Of a stretch of DNA of 14,051 bases, positions 1 through 5,856 are shown one piece after another. The DNA is taken from the NCBI GenBank assembly GCA_964401885.1, contig CAYOAC010000016.1, positions 1 through 14,051 of the forward strand, written 5' to 3'. Source of the DNA: JAULZV01 sp964401885 (GTDB lineage: Bacteria > Patescibacteriota > Minisyncoccia > Phycocordibacterales > JAACPR01). Position 1 is the stretch's first letter. Every line of letters starts with the position of its first letter. A program made the position numbers and the translations under genes. A model generated the notes under the pieces. It searched no databases. It was not told the DNA's origin and saw nothing but the letters and a program-made list of their open reading frames with translations.

Positions 1-1168
1 TTCTTTGACCTTCATTAAGATAAAATTGTCCTTTCTTGGAATCTCGAATCGCATCATCGTCAAGGTCAGAAAGAGAAATAAGTGCACTTCTTCTAACACC
101 TCCAGAAACTACACATTCACCAATTTTACAAATAATATCGTGAGCATCAAGGTTTGTAAGTCTTCTTCCTTGTTTTGCAATAATTCTTTCTCTAGTGAAA
201 TCAAGTAATGATCTAAGCGGCTCTGGACCTGAAGATTTTCCTCCCATAGTTTTAAGTCGAGCTCCAGCTGGTCTTAGAAGAGAATAATCAAAATCAAGGT
301 CTTCACCGTTAAACCACGCCTTCATTCCAAATGCTAGTGCATCTGCCCATCCTTCTTTACTATCATCAATTACATAATTAGGAATCTTTTTACCAGTTTG
401 TCTTTGAATTTGTGGAAGAGCTTGAATATTTGAACTTTCTACAGAAAATCCAACTCCAGTACCACACATTGATATATAGATAATTTCAGCAAAATCTTGA
501 ATTGTTCTAGGAGCTATAAATGAACAGTTGTATGCGCATACATTTGTTTTTCGAGCCGCTTTACCAGCAAATTGCATCAGTCGCATTGATGGCATTGATT
601 GTTGATTGAGCATATATTCTCGAAGCTCATCGTATTCTGACTTGCTTAATTTTCCGTTGAGATTATCTCTCATAAAATCTACGTATCTATCTATAGTCTC
701 TATCCATGTTTCTCTTCTTCCTTCTTCAGGAATCCATTTTGCATATGATCGATAATATACAAATTCAGCAAGTGAGTTTTTGAAATATTTTTTACTTTCG
801 TGTACAAGTTCTTTTACTTTTTCTGGAACAAAACCAACTTTTGTTCTAACTTCTGCACGTTCTTGTCTATAAAGAATGTATGATTTTGCAGTGGCAAAAA
901 AATCAAGTGCGAGTAATTGTCTTTCAACAACATCTTGAATTAATTCAACATGCGGTATGAATTTTTTTTCGACTGAAGATTTTCCTAATTCTTCAAGTGC
1001 GTTAACTACTGATGCCATTACTTTTTCTGCTTCATCATCTCCACCTTCTTGTGTAGATTGCATCGCACGAAAAATTGCACGTGTAATTCTCTTTTCATCA
1101 AAAGGAACTACTTCTCCATTTCTTTTTTGAATTTTATCTAACACGAATTTTGCTTTTATTTTTTTCAT
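1..1168 (-). CDS. nrdJ: Adenosylcobalamin-dependent (class II) ribonucleotide reductase, C-terminal part outside the window
   Basis: Reduces ribonucleotides to deoxyribonucleotides using a radical made from adenosylcobalamin, supplying DNA precursors in the cytosol without oxygen or a separate radical subunit. The visible 389 residues begin with an ATP-cone-like regulatory domain (about residues 10-100, with KRNGEVVPFDEKRI). The barrel domain follows: YNCSF with the presumed redox cysteine C215, MCGTGVGFSVE (235-244), LRPAGARLKTMGGKSSGPEPL around 298-318, and NLDAHDIICKIGECVVSGGVRRSAL near 339-362. The GGVRRSA and GTGVGFSVE blocks are typical of the monomeric RTPR/NrdJ group. The ATG at 1168 lies 4 nt after the stop of the upstream membrane protein, so the two are very likely cotranscribed. 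There is no clear Shine-Dalgarno. The gene runs off the window start, so the C-terminal active-site cysteines cannot be checked. Family is certain; triphosphate versus diphosphate substrate is not. Confidence 0.93.
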   Translation of the reverse strand, partial: MKKIKAKFVLDKIQKRNGEVVPFDEKRITRAIFRAMQSTQEGGDDEAEKVMASVVNALEELGKSSVEKKFIPHVELIQDVVERQLLALDFFATAKSYILYRQERAEVRTKVGFVPEKVKELVHESKKYFKNSLAEFVYYRSYAKWIPEEGRRETWIETIDRYVDFMRDNLNGKLSKSEYDELREYMLNQQSMPSMRLMQFAGKAARKTNVCAYNCSFIAPRTIQDFAEIIYISMCGTGVGFSVESSNIQALPQIQRQTGKKIPNYVIDDSKEGWADALAFGMKAWFNGEDLDFDYSLLRPAGARLKTMGGKSSGPEPLRSLLDFTRERIIAKQGRRLTNLDAHDIICKIGECVVSGGVRRSALISLSDLDDDAIRDSKKGQFYLNEGQR

Positions 1169-1172
1169 ACGA

Positions 1173-1715
1173 TTATATTTTTGAACTACTAATGATCATG
1201 CGACTCAAATATCTATCAACAACTTTGTTGGCACTAACATATGTATAAATCAATGGACTAAATACAAAAGCAAAAGTTGTATTACCGATCAAATGCAAAA
1301 TCGTAAAAGGAATTTGACCAATGAAAGCTTGTGCAAATGTTTGTCCAAAGAAAAGTGGACCTATAGTTAAACCCGTAACGGCGTCAAAGAACAATGTTCC
1401 AATGATTGCAAATTTTACATAGTTTATCCTTTTCATTTCTCTTTTTTTGAAGAAAGATACTGACCACAAACCTAGAACTCCATAAGCTCCAGCTGTAATC
1501 AATGTCCAAACTCCAACTTTTCCAACCAAAATATCAAATAACGCAATACTTAAAAAAGCGAAAGAAAATCCCACTAATGGACCATACGCTTTTGAAAAAG
1601 GCATTTGAGTCGCAAGAAGTGGTTCGATATTGGGTGGTCTAACCGGTATAAGTCTTAGTACAAGACATAAGACAAAACCAAGAAATATTTTTGACCAATC
1701 TACGTATTTTTGCAT
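1173..1715 (-). CDS. ECF-transporter S-component-like membrane protein, possibly for a corrinoid
   Basis: An integral membrane protein of 180 residues with about five or six hydrophobic segments (roughly 9-22, 45-63, 68-88, 100-112, 118-136, 139-160). Size, the N-terminal LRLIPVRPPNIEP loop and the overall pattern resemble substrate-binding S components of energy-coupling-factor vitamin transporters. This call is by pattern, not by a diagnostic motif. The ATPase and T components are not in the window, as expected for group II ECF systems with shared modules. It ends 4 nt before the B12-dependent nrdJ, so uptake of cobalamin or a corrinoid precursor is the natural guess. I start it at ATG 1715: the frame stays open to 1856, but the extra 47 residues are cysteine-rich, not membrane-like, and overlap foldable leader sequence. 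No ribosome-binding site is visible. Other vitamin substrates remain possible. Confidence 0.68.
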   Translation of the reverse strand: MQKYVDWSKIFLGFVLCLVLRLIPVRPPNIEPLLATQMPFSKAYGPLVGFSFAFLSIALFDILVGKVGVWTLITAGAYGVLGLWSVSFFKKREMKRINYVKFAIIGTLFFDAVTGLTIGPLFFGQTFAQAFIGQIPFTILHLIGNTTFAFVFSPLIYTYVSANKVVDRYLSRMIISSSKI

Positions 1716-1910
1716 GTGTAACTGATAAATATATGACTGATAATTAATGTATGATTCTGGGGACATACAATACGCGCATAGTTTTTTCAAAACTATTACT
1801 TTTAGTATACGAAGTCTACAGGAGTTTAAATTAAGATATCCCCAACCACTACTCATTAGACCATTATTTTTTTATATCTGGAATTTTTTATAAAAAAAAC
1901 GCCATTTTTT
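1716..1910 (-). promoter_or_regulatory. Long foldable 5' leader of the transporter/nrdJ operon, candidate cis-regulatory RNA
   Basis: About 195 nt separate the predicted transcription start near 1910 from the ATG at 1715. On the minus strand TTGGGGATAT (1845-1836) can pair with ATGTCCCCAG (1766-1757) to give a 10-bp helix including two G-U pairs. It encloses about 70 nt that hold a perfect 8-bp hairpin (1778-1785 with 1789-1796, loop of 3). I find no B12-box or other riboswitch consensus. The fold and the long leader are what the sequence shows; regulation by B12, nucleotides or anything else is inference. Confidence 0.45.
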
Positions 1911-1916
1911 ATACTT

Positions 1917-1945
1917 TATATAAGAACGTTTAAATACACTTTCAA
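1917..1945 (-). promoter_or_regulatory. Sigma70-type promoter of the transporter/nrdJ operon
   Basis: On the minus strand TTGAAA (1945-1940) is followed by a 17-nt spacer and TATATA (1922-1917), predicting a start near 1910. The -35 box directly abuts the terminator of the preceding gene, which isolates this operon transcriptionally. A further TATACT at 1809-1804 could serve as an internal -10, but has no convincing -35. Confidence 0.55.
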
Positions 1946-1950
1946 AAAAT

Positions 1951-1995
1951 AAAAAATGTGGTCGGATTTTTTTTAAAAATACGACCACATTTTTT
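1951..1995 (-). terminator. Rho-independent terminator, probably bidirectional
   Basis: A perfect 14-bp stem, AAAAAATGTGGTCG (1951-1964) with its complement at 1982-1995, and a 17-nt AT-rich loop. The A-tract/T-tract flanks give a U-run on either strand. It lies 17 bp past the stop at 2013 and ends the rubredoxin/coiled-coil transcript. Confidence 0.85.
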
Positions 1996-2012
1996 AAATA
2001 ATTACATCTATT

Positions 2013-2417
2013 CTAACTAGCACTTGACTGTCGGACAGCTTTTTGATTTGCGATTCTCTGAGCCTCTAATTGTGCAGCTTGCTGAGCTGCCTGTTGAGCA
2101 GCAAGATCAGCTTGAAACTTTTGACGAGCAATCTCTGCTTGCTTAGCGTCAAAAATCGCCTGCTGTTTAGCCGCTTCGTTTTTAGATTGTTGAATCCTTA
2201 ATTGCTCTTCTAGTATGGCCTTTTCGGCTAAAAGTTTTCTCTCTTCTTGTTGAGCTTTTTGTTGCTCTAATATTTTTTCCTGTTCTTGTTTTTGTTGTTT
2301 TTCAAAATTTATTTTTTCTGCAAAAACTTGCCTATCATAAAAATAAGAACCGCCGATCAACATTAAGCCTATCAAGGAAAAAGTAGCTATTACGTTTTTA
2401 AAATCTTTTTTAATCAT
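2013..2417 (-). CDS. Small membrane-anchored Gln/Ala-rich coiled-coil protein, function unknown
   Basis: 134 residues with a short basic N-terminus, one hydrophobic segment (about 9-27, FSLIGLMLIGGSYFY) and a long continuous helix (about 36-128) dominated by Q, E, A and K with repeated EQQK, QQA and AAQQAAQ. The topology suggests a signal anchor with the coiled coil outside the membrane, or an inner-membrane stalk, somewhat like the helical part of TolA. No catalytic motif and no flavinylation motif are seen. The ATG at 2417 is 2 nt after the rubredoxin stop codon, so translation is probably coupled; no Shine-Dalgarno is present. A terminator follows at once. I do not recognise a named family. 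Low-complexity composition makes any homology-based name unsafe. Confidence 0.75.
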   Translation of the reverse strand: MIKKDFKNVIATFSLIGLMLIGGSYFYDRQVFAEKINFEKQQKQEQEKILEQQKAQQEERKLLAEKAILEEQLRIQQSKNEAAKQQAIFDAKQAEIARQKFQADLAAQQAAQQAAQLEAQRIANQKAVRQSSAS

Positions 2418-2418
2418 A

Positions 2419-2589
2419 TTAATCTAATTTTTGCCACATATGTGTATCTCTTTTTTTCACAGTACACTCTGCGCATTGAAAATCATCTGGGAGTTGTTCC
2501 CATTTGGTTCCGGGTGCAATTCCTCTTTCAGGAAATCCAACAGCCTCATCATATATCCATCCACATTCTAAACATACATATTGTGACAT
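2419..2589 (-). CDS. Rubredoxin
   Basis: A 56-residue electron carrier with one iron held by four cysteines: CLECGWIYD (residues 6-14) and CAECT (39-43), separated by the usual loop with GIAPGTKWEQLPDDF. The length and both CxxC motifs match classical one-iron rubredoxins. It would act in the cytosol, passing single electrons from a flavoprotein reductase to an acceptor such as a peroxide- or oxygen-scavenging enzyme. It lies between the kinase gene and the coiled-coil gene and has its own predicted promoter with two regulator-like boxes in the 67-bp gap upstream. An FNR-type flavin reductase in the neighbouring operon is a plausible electron donor; that partnership is inference. Confidence 0.95.
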   Translation of the reverse strand: MSQYVCLECGWIYDEAVGFPERGIAPGTKWEQLPDDFQCAECTVKKRDTHMWQKLD

Positions 2590-2619
2590 AATTTTTATTA
2601 TTAATTTATAATTAACTAA

Positions 2620-2653
2620 ATCTTACCAGATAATTATGAAAATTAGATGAATA
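2620..2653 (-). promoter_or_regulatory. Rubredoxin promoter with tandem OmpR-family-type boxes
   Basis: On the minus strand TATTCAT (2653-2647), CTAA, TTTTCAT (2642-2636), then 10 nt, then the -10-like TAAGAT (2625-2620). The two heptamers are direct repeats with 11-bp period. Box length, gap and distance to the -10 equal those upstream of apbE. There is no good separate -35, as expected where an activator replaces it. Confidence 0.6.
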
Positions 2654-2656
2654 AAG

Positions 2657-3673
2657 CTAATTCATAGATAAAGGTAGTGAAATCTCAAAAACGGAACCTT
2701 TTTCTACTTCACTTTTAACTTTTATAAATCCATGATGTTCTTCGATAATATCTTTTACAATAGCCAATCCTAAACCAGTACCGGAAAAATTATTATCGGT
2801 TCTTGAAGAGTCGGCTTTATAAAACCTATCAAATATAAACTCGATTTCTTTTTCTTGTATTCCTATGCCACTATCCTTAACAACAAAATTTAATTCGTTC
2901 TTTTTCTTTAATAGAGAAATAAAAACTTTACCATTCATAATATTGTAGTCAATAGAGTTTTTTAATAGATTTAAAATCATACGATTCAAATCCTCCTCAA
3001 TACCATAAACATAGATATCTTTTTCTATATTTAAATCAATAGAAATGTTTTTTAATTTTGCATAACTTTTTATCTGTTCAATTTTTGTATTTAAAATTTC
3101 AGAGAAAGATACTTTATAGAAATTCTTTTTTTGACTATCTTTTTTTGATAGAAATAAAAGATTATTTGATAAGGTTATTAATTTATTGACTTCCTCTAAA
3201 GAATCTTCTGTAAATTTTTTATACTCTTCAAGAGTTCTATCCTTATTAATCAAGACCTCAGCCCCAGCCTTAATTACAGCCATAGGGGTCCTCAATTCAT
3301 GAGAAACATCTGCGACAAATCTCTTTTGTTTCTGATGGGATCTTTCGAGTGGTTCTAAAGTTTTTTTAGAAAGAAAGTATGAAATTAATATGGTTATAAA
3401 GGCCAAAAATATATCTGAAAACAAAATTACATTAAATAAATTTTCTTTAATTTCATCATCAAAAACTTCATTCTCTTCGATATGAGTTTTTGTAATAAAA
3501 GAATCATTTTGTATATCTCTAGAAAAAAGATTGTAAATAAATAAATTAGATATTATGAGAATAACAAAAACACCCAAAGAATAATATATTGTTAGTTTAA
3601 AAACAGCTTTTTTATATTCACTAATTTTTAAGTTTGTACCCCACTCCTCTAATTGTTTGAATATATGTTTCAT
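2657..3673 (-). CDS. Membrane sensor histidine kinase
   Basis: Sensor half of a two-component system, 338 residues. Two membrane helices (about 25-48 and 80-101) flank a short external loop of about 30 residues rich in acidic residues. A brief linker leads to the dimerisation/phosphoacceptor domain with FVADVSHELRTP, H125 being the phosphorylated histidine. The ATPase domain has an N-box (LNLLKNS, N239), G1 (DSGIGI, 267-272), F-box (FIFDRFYKAD) and G2 (GTGLGLAIVKD, 298-308), so all catalytic boxes are intact. The small external loop suggests sensing within or near the membrane rather than by a folded ligand domain; no HAMP is obvious. Its start at ATG 3673 overlaps the regulator gene by 53 bp; no later ATG precedes the first helix, so I keep it, though a non-ATG start nearer 3620 is possible. 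Signal unknown; redox state is inferred from the neighbours. Confidence 0.93.
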   Translation of the reverse strand: MKHIFKQLEEWGTNLKISEYKKAVFKLTIYYSLGVFVILIISNLFIYNLFSRDIQNDSFITKTHIEENEVFDDEIKENLFNVILFSDIFLAFITILISYFLSKKTLEPLERSHQKQKRFVADVSHELRTPMAVIKAGAEVLINKDRTLEEYKKFTEDSLEEVNKLITLSNNLLFLSKKDSQKKNFYKVSFSEILNTKIEQIKSYAKLKNISIDLNIEKDIYVYGIEEDLNRMILNLLKNSIDYNIMNGKVFISLLKKKNELNFVVKDSGIGIQEKEIEFIFDRFYKADSSRTDNNFSGTGLGLAIVKDIIEEHHGFIKVKSEVEKGSVFEISLPLSMN

Positions 3674-4286
3674 TTTTATCTTTTATTTTTTTTCGGATTT
3701 GCTTTATGTAAACATCAGTTATATTACTAAAAGAGCTATAAGCAAAATCCCAACAATGCTCCAATAATTGTTCCCTAGTAACGACAATGCCAACATTCCT
3801 CATTAAATATTCTAAAATAGAATACTCCTTTAGTGTAAGTTTCAAATCTTTATCTTCTTTAGAAACAATATGCTTCTGACTATCAAGTGTCAAATCCTGA
3901 ACTTTTATAATATCTACGAATGTTTTAGAGGGTCTGCGCAAAAGAGATCTTGTTCTTGCTAAAAGTTCTTTCATCTCGAATGGTTTTACAAGATAATCAT
4001 CTGCACCACTATCAAGACCGGATATTTTGTCATCGATTTCTCCTTTTGCTGTAATCATAATAATTGGAAGATTTATATTATCTTTTCTTATATTTTTACA
4101 AACAGTTACACCATCTCTTTTGGGTAACATTATATCCAAAATTAAAAGATCATATGATCCAGAACGAATCATTCTTTCTCCAACCTCTCCATCAAAAAAA
4201 CAGTCTACGGAATAACCCTCTTCTTGAAGCATTTGTTTGACGTATTTTGACAGTTTTTCATTATCTTCCAATACGAGTATTCTCAT
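3621..4286 (-). CDS. OmpR/PhoB-family response regulator
   Basis: DNA-binding partner of the adjacent kinase, 221 residues. The receiver domain (about 1-112) has E7-D8, phosphoacceptor D51 in LLILDIMLPKRDG, T79 and K101 in LVKPFE. The C-terminal winged helix (about 125-220) has TLKEYSILEYLM, the recognition-helix region SSFSNITDVYIKQIRKKI and the wing IRGVGYKLKN, all typical of the family. An ATG at 4295 is also in frame. I prefer ATG 4286, which gives the canonical MRILVLEDNEK and sits 7 nt after a perfect TATAAT, implying a leaderless message. It is divergent from the apbE operon across about 50 bp carrying direct-repeat boxes of the type this family binds, so control of that operon and of itself is the likely role. 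Confidence 0.95.
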   Translation of the reverse strand: MRILVLEDNEKLSKYVKQMLQEEGYSVDCFFDGEVGERMIRSGSYDLLILDIMLPKRDGVTVCKNIRKDNINLPIIMITAKGEIDDKISGLDSGADDYLVKPFEMKELLARTRSLLRRPSKTFVDIIKVQDLTLDSQKHIVSKEDKDLKLTLKEYSILEYLMRNVGIVVTREQLLEHCWDFAYSSFSNITDVYIKQIRKKIKDKNETYIQTIRGVGYKLKN

Positions 4287-4293
4287 ACTATTC

Positions 4294-4299
4294 ATTATA
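4294..4299 (-). promoter_or_regulatory. -10 element of the response-regulator/kinase operon
   Basis: A perfect TATAAT on the minus strand (4299-4294). It overlaps the upstream in-frame ATG at 4295, so that ATG would not be on the transcript, and it sits 7 nt before the ATG at 4286. At 17-bp spacing the -35 position (about 4322-4317) coincides with one TATTCAT box, suggesting autoregulation. No -35 consensus is seen. Confidence 0.5.
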
Positions 4300-4304
4300 C
4301 TTTT

Positions 4305-4338
4305 TATTCATTAAATATTCATCTTTTGATGTTATCCT
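4305..4338 (+). promoter_or_regulatory. apbE operon promoter with tandem OmpR-family-type boxes
   Basis: Two exact TATTCAT heptamers (4305-4311 and 4316-4322) with a 4-nt gap, then 10 nt, then the -10-like TATCCT (4333-4338). The predicted start falls at or next to the apbE ATG (4346), so the message may be leaderless. A third TATTCAT lies at 4289-4295 in the same orientation, out of the 11-bp phase. The layout matches the rubredoxin promoter and the 7-4-7 geometry known for PhoB boxes. Confidence 0.6.
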
Positions 4339-4345
4339 ATTATTA

Positions 4346-5239
4346 ATGAAAGAATACATATATATTGGCAAAGCAATGGGCACTGAATACTCTATTTCTA
4401 TAGTAGCTGATTCGCAATCACTTGCTGATCAATTATCAAATAGTGCCATAAAAGAAATTCAATTAAATGAAGAGATTTTTTCTCGTTTTAAAGAAGATAG
4501 TGAACTTTCCATATTAAATAGAGAAAAAAATAAAATAGTTTCAAGTAGATTTTTAGAAATAGCATTAGAATCATACAAATTATTCATATTAACAAAAGGA
4601 ATTTTTAACCCTCTTGTTCAAATTGAAAAGTTTGGATACAACAAAAACTTTAATGATATTTTGGGTGATAAAGATAACTTAGAAGTTAAAAAATATGATA
4701 TAGATTTTAATTCAACCATTATCGATTTATTAACCTCAAAAATAATACTGCAAAAAGATCAAAAACTTGATTTTGGAGGATTCCTTAAAGGCTATATTGC
4801 AGAAAAAATTTGCAAAGATATTAAAAATCATTCGGATCAAATACAAGGTGTTATAGTAAATATAGGTGGGGATATTCATACACAAGGTCTTGATGAAAAT
4901 AATAATAAATTTGTCTTTAATATTTTCAATCCGATAAAAAATTCTGAAGAAATAAATGTGACATTGTATAATCAAAGCTTAGCGACAAGTGGAACATACA
5001 AAAGAAATTGGGGAAATTCAAAATTTAAAATTCATCATATTTTAGACTCTTCAGGAATCAAAAATCCCAAAAATGACATTGTTTCTTCTAGTGTGATTTG
5101 TGATCACGGAGGAGAATCGGAAGCTTATGCTAAAGTTTTTTTATCATCTGGACTTGATAAGAATTTTATAAAAATTAATAAAAAAATAAAAGTTATTCTT
5201 ATTAAAGAAAATGGAGATATAATTAAAAATAAAATATGA
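4346..5239 (+). CDS. apbE: ApbE-family FAD:protein FMN transferase
   Basis: This family moves FMN from FAD onto a Ser/Thr of a target protein, making a covalently flavinylated electron carrier. The 297-residue product has the family landmarks in order: MGTEYS (11-16), FSRF (45-48), LDFGGFLKGY (141-150, canonical LDxGGxAKGY), NIGGD (172-176), ATSGTY (213-218) and HHILD (230-234). Two sites deviate. HxxDPxTG reads HILDSSG, one residue short, and the metal-site ADALAT block reads SEAYAK (258-263), replacing Asp by Glu and the metal-binding Thr by Lys. No signal peptide or lipobox follows ATG 4346, so a cytosolic location is implied, unlike typical ApbE. The frame is open back to 4247, but that part overlaps the divergent gene and the promoter. 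Its stop overlaps the next start (ATGA). No target with a D-x-x-S/T-G-A-S/T motif is seen in the window. Confidence 0.88.
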   Translation: MKEYIYIGKAMGTEYSISIVADSQSLADQLSNSAIKEIQLNEEIFSRFKEDSELSILNREKNKIVSSRFLEIALESYKLFILTKGIFNPLVQIEKFGYNKNFNDILGDKDNLEVKKYDIDFNSTIIDLLTSKIILQKDQKLDFGGFLKGYIAEKICKDIKNHSDQIQGVIVNIGGDIHTQGLDENNNKFVFNIFNPIKNSEEINVTLYNQSLATSGTYKRNWGNSKFKIHHILDSSGIKNPKNDIVSSSVICDHGGESEAYAKVFLSSGLDKNFIKINKKIKVILIKENGDIIKNKI

Positions 5240-5856
5240 AAAACTATATAAAAACAATTCAAATTGCACAAAAATTTTTTCTTGCAATATCAATACTAAT
5301 AATGCTCATATTACCAATAATACTAGTATTCAGGCCTTTTCTAATACCCCAGAATATAGTTTTATATCTATATGACATATCCCACATAGCAGTACTATTT
5401 GTAATGATAATAAGACCACTAGCCGATATATTTTTTAATAATAATAAAATTAGACCACTGGTTATATTAAGAAAAGGAGTTGGCGTCTTTTCGGCATCGA
5501 TAATTATGTCTTTTATATTTGCAAAAATAATTGTAAGCCCTTCTGAATATTTTTCATCTCTCATAACAATACAATATTGGTCACCATATAAATTATCAAC
5601 GTTGGCACACATAGCAGATATTTCAGCAATTATATTGATAATCACCTCTAATAATTTTTCAAAAAGAATTATGGGTTATTGGTGGAAAATAGTTCAAAAA
5701 CTTTCTTATCCGTATTTTTACGCAAGTGCGATATATGTATTTATGATTTCCCAAAAGTACAGTATGCTTATATCGATTTTCGTTGTAACCCTCTTAACTA
5801 TGATCGCATTTTTAAAAAACAGAAAGAGATTATCAAACAACACACAACAAATATGA
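5236..5856 (+). CDS. Ferric-reductase-like/MsrQ-like membrane protein lacking the canonical heme histidines
   Basis: 206 residues with about six membrane helices (near 14-33, 44-62, 83-100, 120-138, 158-172, 176-193). The pattern LRKGVGVF (78-85), TSNNFSKRIMGYWWKIVQKLSYPYFY (136-161) and the helix spacing match the ferric reductase/YedZ-MsrQ transmembrane fold, where the equivalents are RRxLGL, TSN, and WxxLHRLxY. In that family three histidines hold heme; here the corresponding positions appear to be Phe (about 93), Gln (154, VQKL for LHRL) and a Tyr near 160-168. The only histidines are H50 and H125. It would sit in the membrane and relay electrons from the FNR-like partner encoded next, but without normal heme binding the route is unclear; flavin or quinone is a guess. 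Both ends overlap neighbours by ATGA. Distant homology makes the family call moderate. Confidence 0.62.
   Translation: MKNYIKTIQIAQKFFLAISILIMLILPIILVFRPFLIPQNIVLYLYDISHIAVLFVMIIRPLADIFFNNNKIRPLVILRKGVGVFSASIIMSFIFAKIIVSPSEYFSSLITIQYWSPYKLSTLAHIADISAIILIITSNNFSKRIMGYWWKIVQKLSYPYFYASAIYVFMISQKYSMLISIFVVTLLTMIAFLKNRKRLSNNTQQI

Noticed and set aside
1767..1782. ACAATACGCGCATAGT as an NrdR box controlling nrdJ
   Set aside because: It is a 16-bp near-palindrome, but the centre (CGCG) and several key positions do not fit the NrdR consensus, and there is no second copy at the expected spacing.
1716..1856. N-terminal extension of the S-component-like protein to ATG 1856
   Set aside because: The extra 47 residues are cysteine-rich, unlike a membrane protein, and coincide with the foldable leader.
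4247..4345. Upstream start for ApbE that would add a hydrophobic leader
   Set aside because: It overlaps the divergent regulator gene and its promoter, and the hydrophobicity follows from AT-rich sequence; the predicted transcript starts after it.
5259..5645. 128-residue minus-strand frame opposite the membrane protein
   Set aside because: Antisense to a gene tightly linked by ATGA overlaps; no motif or start signal.
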